62,135 bases of DNA from Acholeplasmataceae bacterium (lineage in GTDB: Bacteria; Bacillota_I; Bacilli_A; ML615J-28; CAG-313): contig DUOG01000031.1 of the NCBI GenBank assembly GCA_012838945.1, positions 1 through 62,135 of the forward strand, written 5' to 3'. Of this stretch, positions 43,157 through 51,518 are shown one piece after another. The position numbers and the translations under genes were made by a program. How positions within the stretch are numbered: position 1 is the stretch's first letter; each line of letters opens with the position of its first letter. The notes under the pieces are model-generated. The model worked only from the letters and a program-made list of their open reading frames with translations. It did not search any database and had not been told where the DNA came from.

Positions 43157-45358
43157 CTACTGATTTAGAAATCTGGTAACAATAGTCTCTTTAATGATTC
43201 GACTACCAAATCTAAAGGCCAACAATAGTGAAAGGATCGACATAATACAGAAAATTGCTATCATATCTCCCACGGTAAATTCTCTAATAAGGACTAAAAA
43301 ACGACTGCTAGTGTAATTTTTTATTAGGGCAATAATTACAATCCAAAATATCGTCGCAACCAAAGTTAAACTAATAACTTCAGTATAAACTATTCCTTTA
43401 ATCTTACCTGATTTAACTCCAAGCGAACGCATTATCAAGTAATCCTTCTTCTTGCTCATCATCACATTTTTCAACGCTAAGAAAGCAATTAGATAAACTA
43501 CAATCATTAATATTACCGAAACCCCTAAAATGAAAATGTTAAAGATTATACCAATAATGGCCAGTCCATTATCATTGAAATCTACTGCCGCATGAAATGA
43601 TAAATATCCTTTATTGTTGATATCTTTAACAACTTGTTCAGGATTAGCATTATCACTGACAGTTAGAGATATTTGATGAGTCTTTCCTAGATTTAATTTT
43701 TGATAATTATTTGGACTCAATCTAATAATTCCAGCACTATAATAGCGATTGTTACGGAGATCATCATCGTTATATCTTCGAAGTTCAACTTTCAAATTAT
43801 TGATTGTCATCTTATGATATGGATTTTCAAAATGAAGATTAACTCTAATCTCTTCTTCTGGATCTTTGCCATCTATCTTATCATAAACATATGTTTCAAC
43901 AAAGATATCCTCATCACTTAAATTTTCATCAATATAATAATTAAAGTGCAAGGTGCCAAAGGGTAAAGGAGTCTCTTTTTTCACTGGTTCAATTCTTGTC
44001 ATACTAAAGGTTGATTCAACCATCGGACGAACCTTTTTAATAAAATCGTTGGTCACGTAAACATTATTTCTTGATAACTCATCAAAAATAATTCCAGAAA
44101 TCACGAAATCTTGATAATACCCAGCCACAACCTCAGTGCTTACTGTTTTATCAATTAATTCGCTCCAATCATCAACGATTTTTTCATTTAATGATACTAC
44201 GATTTCATATTCTTCATCAGGTAAAGTACCATAAGTTAGATTACTCTTTGATATATCACCAACGGAACGAATGTTAAAAGAAAATACAGATTCCCATCGA
44301 CTCCTATTCGGCAATTCAAAATCTAGCTCAAGTACATTATCTAAGACAATGTCATCAACTATTAAATTTTTAACTCCACCTACGCGTTTTATGTTTTCCA
44401 GTTCTTCTTCAGTAAAAGTACTACTATCAGCTTTTTTTACTACTATTCGTCCTTGATAACGATTGGCTTCATTGCGAATATAATATGAGTCCGCATCAAT
44501 CTCTGATTTTGCATAGAGCGAGTAACTTAATGAAATAAAAAGTGCGGTTGTTAACAGAATAAAAAACATCAGTAAGGTTTTTTTCGGAGTAGTCCGCAAA
44601 TTTTTAAAACCAATCTTAATTAATTCTTTTTTAGTCAAAGGAGGAATTGGGCTTAAACTGATGTCAGCTTCTACCTCGCTTGATTTTATTTTTTGATCAC
44701 TCGAAATACTACCATCATACATCCTAATTAAACGCGTAGCATAAGGTGTCGCCTCTTCCGGATTATGAGTTACTAATAAAACTAACTTGTTTTCACTAAC
44801 ACTTTTTAAGAGTTTGATAATTTCTAATCCTGTTTGATGGTCCAAGTTTCCGGTGATTTCATCACAAGCAATTATCGGTGCCTCACTAGCCAAGGCCCTG
44901 GCAATAGCAACTCGTTGCTTTTCACCACCTGAGAGTTTAGTTACTTTATGATTAATACGATCACTTAAACCTACCTTTTCAATTATCGATAATACTTGTT
45001 CGTGACGTTCTTTCTTACTTTTTCCTTTTACTACTAAAGCTAACTCAACATTTTCATAGACGGAATAGGAATCAATCAAGTTATAATTTTGAAATATAAA
45101 ACTAATATATTCATTACGATATTTTTCATAATCGGCTTCACTGAAATAACTGGTGTCTTCCCCATTAACATACATTGTTCCTTCTTCATATTTGTCCATC
45201 CCACTAATAACATTTAAAAGAGTGGTCTTACCGCTACCACTAGCACCGGTGATAACTACAAACTCTCCTAAAGAAAGCGATAAATTAATTTTTCGAATGC
45301 CAATCGCTACATTATTATTGGTGTTATAATACTTACTAACATTTTCAAGTTTTATCAT
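43157..45358 (-). CDS. ABC transporter, fused ATPase and FtsX-type permease (MacB-like)
   Basis: A 733-residue partner of the next gene, with Walker [16 protein letters not shown], signature [15 protein letters not shown], Walker B PIIACDEITGNLDHQ (Cys instead of the usual Ala before DE) and VTHNPEEA. One membrane segment follows the ATPase (FFILLTTALFISLSYSLY), then an extracytoplasmic region and three C-terminal segments. The two genes probably form a heterodimer. It is first in the pair, with AGGTGATTTT before the ATG. Confidence 0.85.
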   Translation of the reverse strand: MIKLENVSKYYNTNNNVAIGIRKINLSLSLGEFVVITGASGSGKTTLLNVISGMDKYEEGTMYVNGEDTSYFSEADYEKYRNEYISFIFQNYNLIDSYSVYENVELALVVKGKSKKERHEQVLSIIEKVGLSDRINHKVTKLSGGEKQRVAIARALASEAPIIACDEITGNLDHQTGLEIIKLLKSVSENKLVLLVTHNPEEATPYATRLIRMYDGSISSDQKIKSSEVEADISLSPIPPLTKKELIKIGFKNLRTTPKKTLLMFFILLTTALFISLSYSLYAKSEIDADSYYIRNEANRYQGRIVVKKADSSTFTEEELENIKRVGGVKNLIVDDIVLDNVLELDFELPNRSRWESVFSFNIRSVGDISKSNLTYGTLPDEEYEIVVSLNEKIVDDWSELIDKTVSTEVVAGYYQDFVISGIIFDELSRNNVYVTNDFIKKVRPMVESTFSMTRIEPVKKETPLPFGTLHFNYYIDENLSDEDIFVETYVYDKIDGKDPEEEIRVNLHFENPYHKMTINNLKVELRRYNDDDLRNNRYYSAGIIRLSPNNYQKLNLGKTHQISLTVSDNANPEQVVKDINNKGYLSFHAAVDFNDNGLAIIGIIFNIFILGVSVILMIVVYLIAFLALKNVMMSKKKDYLIMRSLGVKSGKIKGIVYTEVISLTLVATIFWIVIIALIKNYTSSRFLVLIREFTVGDMIAIFCIMSILSLLLAFRFGSRIIKETIVTRFLNQ

Positions 45359-45419
45359 AAAATCACCTCAATTACCAATAGTATACCACAAACTAAAAGA
45401 GTCATCACTTCTCTTAGTT

Positions 45420-45455
45420 AAAAAATGGATAAAGACCAATCTTTATCCATTTTTT
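45420..45455 (-). terminator. Terminator after the EF-G-like gene
   Basis: A perfect 16 bp stem (45420-45435 with 45440-45455) around a 4 nt loop, starting with A and ending with T in both directions. Confidence 0.88.
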
Positions 45456-45462
45456 ACATTAA

Positions 45463-47523
45463 TTATTCTCTTTCTTTTTTATATTCTTCAATGATTTTGT
45501 GTACTAACATTTCTGGAACTTCTTCGTAGCGAACAAACTTACGAGTGAAATATCCACTCCCTTGAGTCATCGCTTTTAAGTCAGTTGTGTAAGTAACAAT
45601 TTCTGCTTCTGGAACTTCTGCTTTAACCTTTTGTGTTCCTTTACCAGCTTGATCCATACCAAGAACGCGTCCACGACGTTTTGTCATGTCACCCATGATA
45701 TCACCAATATACTCATCTTTAACGGTAATTTCAACTTCCATGATTGGTTCTAGAATTGTAGGTCGTAGTTTTTGAGTTGCATCTTTAAAAGCAAGCGATG
45801 CTGCTAATTTAAAGGAAATTTCATTTGAGTCAACTGGGTGATAAGATCCATCAAATAAAGTAGCTTTAACACCGATTACTGGGAAGCCTGCTAATGGACC
45901 GTGTTCTAGAGTTTCGATTAAACCTTTTTCAACAGCTGGGAAGTAGTTTTTCGGAACAGCACCACCAACAACTTCATTAGCAAATTCAAAGTCTTGAGTT
46001 GATGGTTCGAAGCGAATGTAAACTTCTCCGAATTGTCCTGCACCACCTGATTGTTTCTTATGACGTCCATGTCCTTCTGCTTTAGAGCGAATAGTTTCAC
46101 GATAAACAATCTTTGGATCAGCAGTATCTACTTCTACTTTAAACATATTCTTCATTTTTTCTAAGATATAACCAATGTGAGTCATACCTTGACCACCAAT
46201 TAATAATTGGGCAGTTTCAGGGTTACGTCTGATTTCAAATGTTGGGTCCTCAATATGTAATCTTTGGAAAGCATTTGAAATCTTGTCTTCGTCTTGTTTA
46301 TTCTTTGGAACTACTGCTACATAAATGGTTGATGTAGGTAATTCTGGTTCTTTATATTGAATCGGATCTTTCTTATCACAGAAAGTATAACCTGTTGCTA
46401 GTTCTGGCATTTTAGTTACCGCACCAATGTCACCAGCATTTAAAACATTTACTTGAATTTGAGTTTTACCCATTAAGGTAACAATTTGTCCCATTTTTAC
46501 AGTTGTATCTGAATTAGGGATAAATACTTCTTGAGCAGTTTTTACACTTCCCGAATATACTCTAAAGAGGTTGATTGTACCAACAAATGGGTCAACGATA
46601 GTTTTGAATACCATTGCCGAGAATGGTTCTTCAACACTTGACTTTCTCTCAACTTCTTCATTGTTTTTAGGATTAATACCACGAGCAGGTGCAACATCAC
46701 TTGGACTTGGTAAATAATCAATAATTGTACCGATTAGTGCATCAACACCAATATTCTTAACCGCTGAGCTAACAACAACCGGGAATAGTTCACCATTAAG
46801 TACGCCAGTGCGTAAGCCAGTGATGATTTCTTCTGAAGTTAATTCTTCACCACTGAAGAATTTATCTAATAATTCTTCACTAGTTTCAGCAACTGCTTCA
46901 ACTATTTGTTCAAAAACTTCTTCAACTTTAGCTAAAGTATCAGCATCAACTTCGCAAGTTGTTCCATCAGAAAGATAACCTTTCTTTTCAACAACACTTA
47001 CATAACCTCTAAAGTCACTTTCTTGACCTATCGGCAAATAAAGGGGGATAATTTTATTAGAAAAATTAGTTTGTAAGCTGTCTAATACTTGATCAAATTT
47101 AACATTTTCTTTATCCATTTTATTAATTAAGAAAATTGTAGGAAGGGATAGTTCTCTAGCTTCATTCCATAATCTTTCGGTTCCAACTTCAATTCCCTTA
47201 GTAGCATCAACAACCATTACGGCACCATTAACAACTGAAAGGGCATTATCAATCTCACCGATGAATTCTTCGGATCCAGGGGTATCTAAAACATTGATTT
47301 TATTATCTTTCCATTCGACTGGAATTAAGGTTGTTGATAGAGAAGTTTGACGATTTTGTTCTTCAACCAAAAAGTCAGATACGGTATTTTTCTTTTCTAC
47401 TTCACCTTTTTTTGTGATTGCCTTACTTTCATAAAGTAGCGCTTCACATAAACTTGTTTTACCACTGCCCAGGTGTCCCAGAACAGCAATATTTCGTAAT
47501 TGATTAGCAAGATATTCTTTCAT
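45463..47523 (-). CDS. Elongation factor G-like protein (EF-G paralogue)
   Basis: A 686-residue translational GTPase paralogue. G1 is VLGHLGSGKTSL (EF-G has AHIDAGKT), G3 LDTPGSEEF (EF-G DTPGHVDF) and G4 INKMD. Domain IV-V landmarks GGAGQFGEVYIRFEP, RPTILEPIMEVEI and GDMTKRRGRVLGMD are present. This is the FusA2/EF-G2-like group, which has variant switch motifs and is not the essential factor; its role is unsettled. Length and domain set are complete. It has no close neighbours on the same strand. Confidence 0.9.
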   Translation of the reverse strand: MKEYLANQLRNIAVLGHLGSGKTSLCEALLYESKAITKKGEVEKKNTVSDFLVEEQNRQTSLSTTLIPVEWKDNKINVLDTPGSEEFIGEIDNALSVVNGAVMVVDATKGIEVGTERLWNEARELSLPTIFLINKMDKENVKFDQVLDSLQTNFSNKIIPLYLPIGQESDFRGYVSVVEKKGYLSDGTTCEVDADTLAKVEEVFEQIVEAVAETSEELLDKFFSGEELTSEEIITGLRTGVLNGELFPVVVSSAVKNIGVDALIGTIIDYLPSPSDVAPARGINPKNNEEVERKSSVEEPFSAMVFKTIVDPFVGTINLFRVYSGSVKTAQEVFIPNSDTTVKMGQIVTLMGKTQIQVNVLNAGDIGAVTKMPELATGYTFCDKKDPIQYKEPELPTSTIYVAVVPKNKQDEDKISNAFQRLHIEDPTFEIRRNPETAQLLIGGQGMTHIGYILEKMKNMFKVEVDTADPKIVYRETIRSKAEGHGRHKKQSGGAGQFGEVYIRFEPSTQDFEFANEVVGGAVPKNYFPAVEKGLIETLEHGPLAGFPVIGVKATLFDGSYHPVDSNEISFKLAASLAFKDATQKLRPTILEPIMEVEITVKDEYIGDIMGDMTKRRGRVLGMDQAGKGTQKVKAEVPEAEIVTYTTDLKAMTQGSGYFTRKFVRYEEVPEMLVHKIIEEYKKERE

Positions 47524-47674
47524 ATTTCCTCCTTGATTTGTATGTATACGGTTTCAGACTCTTGGTATATTATACAATATTTTAATTATTATTTCATCTA
47601 ATATTCATATTTTTTTATTTTAAAGCCTATTTTTGGCACATAATAATAACAATTGAAGAAAAGAGGTAACGAAA

Positions 47675-48427
47675 ATGTCAAAGATAGTTATTGTTGGAGA
47701 AGGCTATCCCCCAATATTAAATGCAATCGAGTTTTGCATGATTACCTATAAAACAATTAAAGAACGGTACCCAAATGATGAAATCTCATTCTATCCTTTA
47801 GCCAGTGGTGGTCGTGGAAGCGTCCAAACAATGATCCATTATCAAAAAGGTGACCTAATAAAGGTATTGAATAAAACAACTATTGAAAGTTACTATCTCA
47901 ACAATGACATTGCCTTAATTGAGGGCAACGATGATAATTCAGAATATCGTTGGCAATTACTAATTAGTGATTCCAACAATAAAGGCGCCACTTCCATTTA
48001 TCTTGCGCTAAAAGGCGAAGATATTTCTTTTAATAATTTTACACCCATAAATAAAGAAATTACTCTTACTGCTCTAGGTGATTCCAAACTCCATTTAAAA
48101 TTACCAATCATTAATGGAGCCAATTTCTTCTTTAATCTCTCAAAAGTAGAACAAAAAATAAGTGAAGCCGATCTCATCATTACTAGCACTTTTCAAATAA
48201 GTAATGATTATCCGCTTGAGGATAGTATTAGTATACTAATTAAAAAAGCTAAAGAATATAATAAACAGTTATTAATTTTATCTGGTACTCTACCTGAGTA
48301 TAAACTACCTGGCGTGGATTTATATTCCCTTTCTCCGGAAAATATGCCGCTAGATATTGCACTTAAAGAGTTATCTAATAATCTACGTTACACTTTAATT
48401 GACCTAATGAGAGAAGATATTATATAA
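47675..48427 (+). CDS. Degenerate, shortened glycerate kinase-like protein
   Basis: A 250-residue protein that aligns in outline with type I glycerate kinases (usually ~375). FYPLASGGRGSVQTMI fits the PMADGGEGT block, and ADLIITSTFQ fits the ADLVITGEGRID block, near residue 170. The N-terminal DSFKGS motif is replaced by VGEGYPPILNAI and the GEGRID core is lost; about 120 residues of the middle and C-terminus are missing. I infer a non-catalytic relic or a repurposed protein. The frame is open with an AAAGAGGTAACG ribosome region, so it may still be expressed. Confidence 0.55.
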   Translation: MSKIVIVGEGYPPILNAIEFCMITYKTIKERYPNDEISFYPLASGGRGSVQTMIHYQKGDLIKVLNKTTIESYYLNNDIALIEGNDDNSEYRWQLLISDSNNKGATSIYLALKGEDISFNNFTPINKEITLTALGDSKLHLKLPIINGANFFFNLSKVEQKISEADLIITSTFQISNDYPLEDSISILIKKAKEYNKQLLILSGTLPEYKLPGVDLYSLSPENMPLDIALKELSNNLRYTLIDLMREDII

Positions 48428-48463
48428 AATAAGTCACTCAAAAGAGACGAGTGACTTATTTTT
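48426..48463. terminator. Bidirectional terminator between the glycerate kinase-like and MurF-like genes
   Basis: AAAATAAGTCACTC/GAGTGACTTATTTT, a 14 bp stem with a 9 nt loop, flanked by A and T. Confidence 0.85.
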
Positions 48464-48820
48464 CTAATTTGTAATTAATGAATTAATGACATCATTATGA
48501 CTCTTATCTAAAAGAGAAAATTTAAACAAAACGATTGTTTGATCATCTAATAGTGACTCTAAGACATATCTCAAATATTCATTACTATCACAGTGAATGA
48601 TTCGATGCGGGTCCATCGCCAACTCTAAGGCTCGTTCCCCTATTAATTTTGAATCATCATCTAAGGTGATGAGGTAATCCACATCATAATTAAAAAGCAT
48701 TCTCGCAATTTCCCGGTAGTACTTCTTTTCATGAGCCCCTAAATAGTTAATCTTCCCTAGGACCACCACCTTTTTCTTATCCCTTCCTTGGTCTCTAAGC
48801 ACTTTAAGAGCTGCTTTCAT
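48464..48820 (-). CDS. Orphan MurF-like C-terminal domain
   Basis: A 118-residue protein from the ATG at 48820, which overlaps the TGA of the ATP-grasp gene (ATGA). It resembles only the C-terminal (third) domain of MurF: MKAALKVLRDQGRDKKKVVVLGK, then YREIARMLFNYDVDYLI and YLRYVLESLLDDQTIVLFK. The MurF landmarks are weakened: VVGDMxELG is VVVLGKINYLG, and the KGSR motif is KFSLLDK. Upstream codons ASCS before the Met also fit MurF, so a TTG at 48835 is possible. Without its ATP and UDP-muramoyl domains it cannot ligate by itself. I infer a partner of the ATP-grasp protein or a relic. Confidence 0.6.
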   Translation of the reverse strand: MKAALKVLRDQGRDKKKVVVLGKINYLGAHEKKYYREIARMLFNYDVDYLITLDDDSKLIGERALELAMDPHRIIHCDSNEYLRYVLESLLDDQTIVLFKFSLLDKSHNDVINSLITN

Positions 48821-49752
48821 TGAACAGGACGCCAATTAACTTCATAAATCCAAATCTTTTGATTTTCATCCAAACCAATATCTAATCCTAATTCATCAAA
48901 CTGATGAGGGTAGAGAGTATCAAAATGTTCCCCGAATCTCAAACTGAAGACTTCCAGATAACGTTTAATATAAAAATGTTCTTCTTCAAACTCATCTTCT
49001 AAAAAGCAATCAAAAAGCGTTGTCAGTCCCCCTTGACTCAAATTTGTCGCAATTCGTTTGTTAGAGCCAATCCGAGGATATATCATCGTAATACCCCATT
49101 TTCCCTTATCATCTTTTTGTAAGTTAATCCGAAAGTCATATGCTTCCCCAGTCTTCCGACAACTATTAATAAACTTTTGCATTATCATTTGTTCTTTAAT
49201 ATTATCTAAATAATTGTCCAACTTATCCTTAGTAAACTCATTGTTGGTATATGAGTCTTGAACCAGATAAAGATCATCTAACTTCTGAATTGTGATTAGG
49301 TCTTCACCATGATGACCTGATATCGGTTTTAAAATGATTTTTTGATGTTCATCTAAAAAGGTATATACCGAATCTGGCCCCTTCATTACCGCATACGGAA
49401 TCAAATAATCTTTAAATACCTTCCCCTTTTCAATCCGACGATAGACTTCATCTTTATCTCCGACTGAATAACTAGTAACCGGTATTAGTTTTTTCAGTTT
49501 GTTGTATACCTTACCTTGAAAACGGGTTTTGGGACTAACATTATTGATAAAGATATCGGGAAAAGGACATTCGTACCAAACCCAACGTCCTCCTTGATAA
49601 CATCTTCCTCTAATTGTTTTTCGTTCAAAGTTTACTCCTCGAGCCGTAAAGTAAATGAACCTCACACCTTCACCATTACAAATCATATTATATAAGTAAG
49701 CCCGTGATACCTTATTTGGATCTTTCCGGGTATGAAACATTCCAATAATCAT
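48817..49752 (-). CDS. YheC/YheD-type ATP-grasp protein
   Basis: A 311-residue protein from the ATG at 49752 with AAGGTG at 6 nt. The start MIIGMFHTRKDP, YPDIFINNVSPKT-type region, KIILKPISGHHGEDLITI, MQKFINSCRKTGEAYDFRI and the C-terminal IWIYEVNWRPVQ match the YheC/YheD ATP-grasp family, called endospore coat-associated in Bacillus. Such enzymes are predicted amide ligases. The next gene encodes a MurF-like domain in a translationally coupled frame, echoing ATP-grasp plus Mur-ligase pairings. Function inferred from the spore setting. Confidence 0.75.
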   Translation of the reverse strand: MIIGMFHTRKDPNKVSRAYLYNMICNGEGVRFIYFTARGVNFERKTIRGRCYQGGRWVWYECPFPDIFINNVSPKTRFQGKVYNKLKKLIPVTSYSVGDKDEVYRRIEKGKVFKDYLIPYAVMKGPDSVYTFLDEHQKIILKPISGHHGEDLITIQKLDDLYLVQDSYTNNEFTKDKLDNYLDNIKEQMIMQKFINSCRKTGEAYDFRINLQKDDKGKWGITMIYPRIGSNKRIATNLSQGGLTTLFDCFLEDEFEEEHFYIKRYLEVFSLRFGEHFDTLYPHQFDELGLDIGLDENQKIWIYEVNWRPVQ

Positions 49753-49890
49753 AACTAACACCTTCTGTAATATACTATGATATTTTATAAAGTACGTATG
49801 GACTTATTAAACAGTAGGCAATATCATTCTCAATCGAATGATTCACAACATAAACTATAATGCTTACATTTTAAATTTAAGGAGTCAATA

Positions 49891-50254
49891 ATGAAAACTA
49901 TTGTATTTTTAGGAACTCACAAATCAGATTCAAGTAGAGAAGCAATTAAAGCAGCTGAGCAACTAGAAACCAATTTATCTAACTCCTATTTACAAAAGAC
50001 ATACCTATGCTCATTATCTAACCGTTGAACAAGGAGGAAAATTATTTAAGATTACCGGCAAACAACAAGCAATAATGAGCCCAGGGGTTAAACATCTTCA
50101 TATCAAACCGAAAAAAGGAAGTATCTTAATACCTCCTATCTCGATGGGACACCGTTATGCCTATCTAATTGCTAATGGCCCAACCAGCGAAACAGCTAAA
50201 AGAAATGCGCTAAATGCTGCTTCAAAAATAAATTTTCATTTCTTTAAAAACTAG
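49891..50254 (+). pseudogene. Frameshifted, internally deleted ATP-grasp ligase gene
   Basis: The ATG at 49891 opens a 45-codon frame, MKTIVFLGTHKSDSSREAIK, ending at TGA 50026-50028. The +1 frame then continues to TAG at 50252-50254 with VEQGGKLFKITGKQQAIMSP and YLIANGPTSETAKRNALNAA, a typical ATP-grasp C-terminus. The two ends fit one enzyme family of about 400 residues whose middle has gone. The AAGGAG ribosome site is still present, so decay looks fairly recent. Confidence 0.72.
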
Positions 50255-50258
50255 CAAA

Positions 50259-50298
50259 AAAAGGAGATTGATGCCGCATAACTGGCCAATCTCCTTTT
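50259..50298. terminator. Bidirectional terminator between the ATP-grasp relic and darA
   Basis: AAAAGGAGATTG/CAATCTCCTTTT, a 12 bp perfect stem with a 16 nt loop, T-rich on the right and A-rich on the left. Confidence 0.8.
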
Positions 50299-50302
50299 AA
50301 TT

Positions 50303-50629
50303 TTATACCTTAATAAGTTGTTCGATGTTAACCACAAAAATGGTTGCTCCACCCACTTGTACCTCAATAGGATAAGAAGCAAAAACACCAATTTCATTAG
50401 GGATTGAATTAGGAACAAATTTCTTTCGAGTTTTACTATAATGTTTTACCACTTCGATGACATGGTCGACTTTATCATCACTAGTTCCAACAAGTAAAGT
50501 AGTATTTCCACTCATCAAAAAGCCACCAGTTGTCGCCAATTTGGTAACCGAATATTTCTCTTTTATCAGTCCCGTTGTTACCTTAGAAGCATCTTCCTTC
50601 GCAACAATAATGATTAATAATTTCATCAA
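50303..50629 (-). CDS. darA: Cyclic-di-AMP receptor DarA (PstA/YaaQ, PII-like)
   Basis: A 108-residue trimeric PII-like protein that binds c-di-AMP. MKLLIIIVAKEDASKVTTGL at the start, KYSVTKLATTGGFLMSGNTT and VPNSIPNEIGVFASYPIEVQVGG are the family motifs, with ATTGGFL as the loop near the ligand. Two ATGs in tandem follow GAGGGATTTG. It lies 20 bp after the GlmU-like gene on the same strand, so coexpression with that sugar-nucleotide gene is likely. Confidence 0.93.
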   Translation of the reverse strand: MMKLLIIIVAKEDASKVTTGLIKEKYSVTKLATTGGFLMSGNTTLLVGTSDDKVDHVIEVVKHYSKTRKKFVPNSIPNEIGVFASYPIEVQVGGATIFVVNIEQLIKV

Positions 50630-50648
50630 ATCCCTCGCTTTCGTAGTT

Positions 50649-51392
50649 TTATTTTACCACATTTTCATCATTTTGCCAATTGTTTTTAACCTTTTCTTGT
50701 AAACTATTTAAAGCATTAAGGTCATTGACACCGATAACCGGGATTGAATTAGCCATATGATAGACCCCTACTTGATTGTTTAATGATGCTAATTCAACAA
50801 TATCAGTTAGGTAGTATTCACCTTTTTGATTATTATTATTTATTTTACCTATGTTGTCCTTTATTACTTTTTCCAAAGTTACTATTATCCCTGTGTTGAC
50901 TTCTTTGATCTTTTTTTCGCTTTCAGTAGCATCTCTTTCTTCCACAATCTTAACCCTATTTTGATCTTTGATAATTCTACCATAACCAGTTGGGTCCTCT
51001 AACGACATACTGACAACGGTTAAATCATTATGACCAATATGATGAAAATTAAGAATTGATTGAACCGTCTCTTTATTTAAATAAGGAATATCACCCGGGA
51101 TAATTATTACTTCGCTTTTTTCTTCTATGTAAGGAACTACTTCTTTTACGGCGGTTGCGGTGCCAGAGAGTTCCTTTTGAACGACATAAGTCACTTCATT
51201 CTTAAGGATAGCTTCGATATACTCCTTCTTATATCCAACCACTACTATTATTTCATCAATAGCTGCTCCTCTTAAACTATCAACAATTCTTTTAATGATT
51301 GGTTTGCCATCAACAATAATTGCGGGTTTCGGTACATCACTATCCATCCGGGCCCCTCGGCCTGCGGCTAAGACAATTCCATAAGTAAACAT
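50649..51392 (-). CDS. GlmU-like uridylyltransferase domain protein
   Basis: A 247-residue protein equal to the N-terminal pyrophosphorylase half of GlmU. GIVLAAGRGARMDSDVPKPA is the nucleotide-binding signature, IIPGDIPYL the catalytic metal region, PTGYGRII and VEERDATESEKKIKEVNTGI follow, and KGEYYLTDIVELA is near residue 190. The left-handed beta-helix acetyltransferase half is absent and the protein ends shortly after VIGVNDLNAL. It would activate GlcNAc-1-P or a related sugar phosphate to a UDP-sugar. A stand-alone enzyme is known in some lineages, so it may need a separate acetyltransferase. Confidence 0.85.
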   Translation of the reverse strand: MFTYGIVLAAGRGARMDSDVPKPAIIVDGKPIIKRIVDSLRGAAIDEIIVVVGYKKEYIEAILKNEVTYVVQKELSGTATAVKEVVPYIEEKSEVIIIPGDIPYLNKETVQSILNFHHIGHNDLTVVSMSLEDPTGYGRIIKDQNRVKIVEERDATESEKKIKEVNTGIIVTLEKVIKDNIGKINNNNQKGEYYLTDIVELASLNNQVGVYHMANSIPVIGVNDLNALNSLQEKVKNNWQNDENVVK

Positions 51393-51518
51393 TTTAACTA
51401 ACCCTTTCTTTTTTTGTTATTTTCTTACATTAAATAACTATTATGATTAATTGCATTTTAACCCAAAATTTGATAAAATAATAAATAGTTACAAATAGAA
51501 CATGATGAGGTAAAAATT

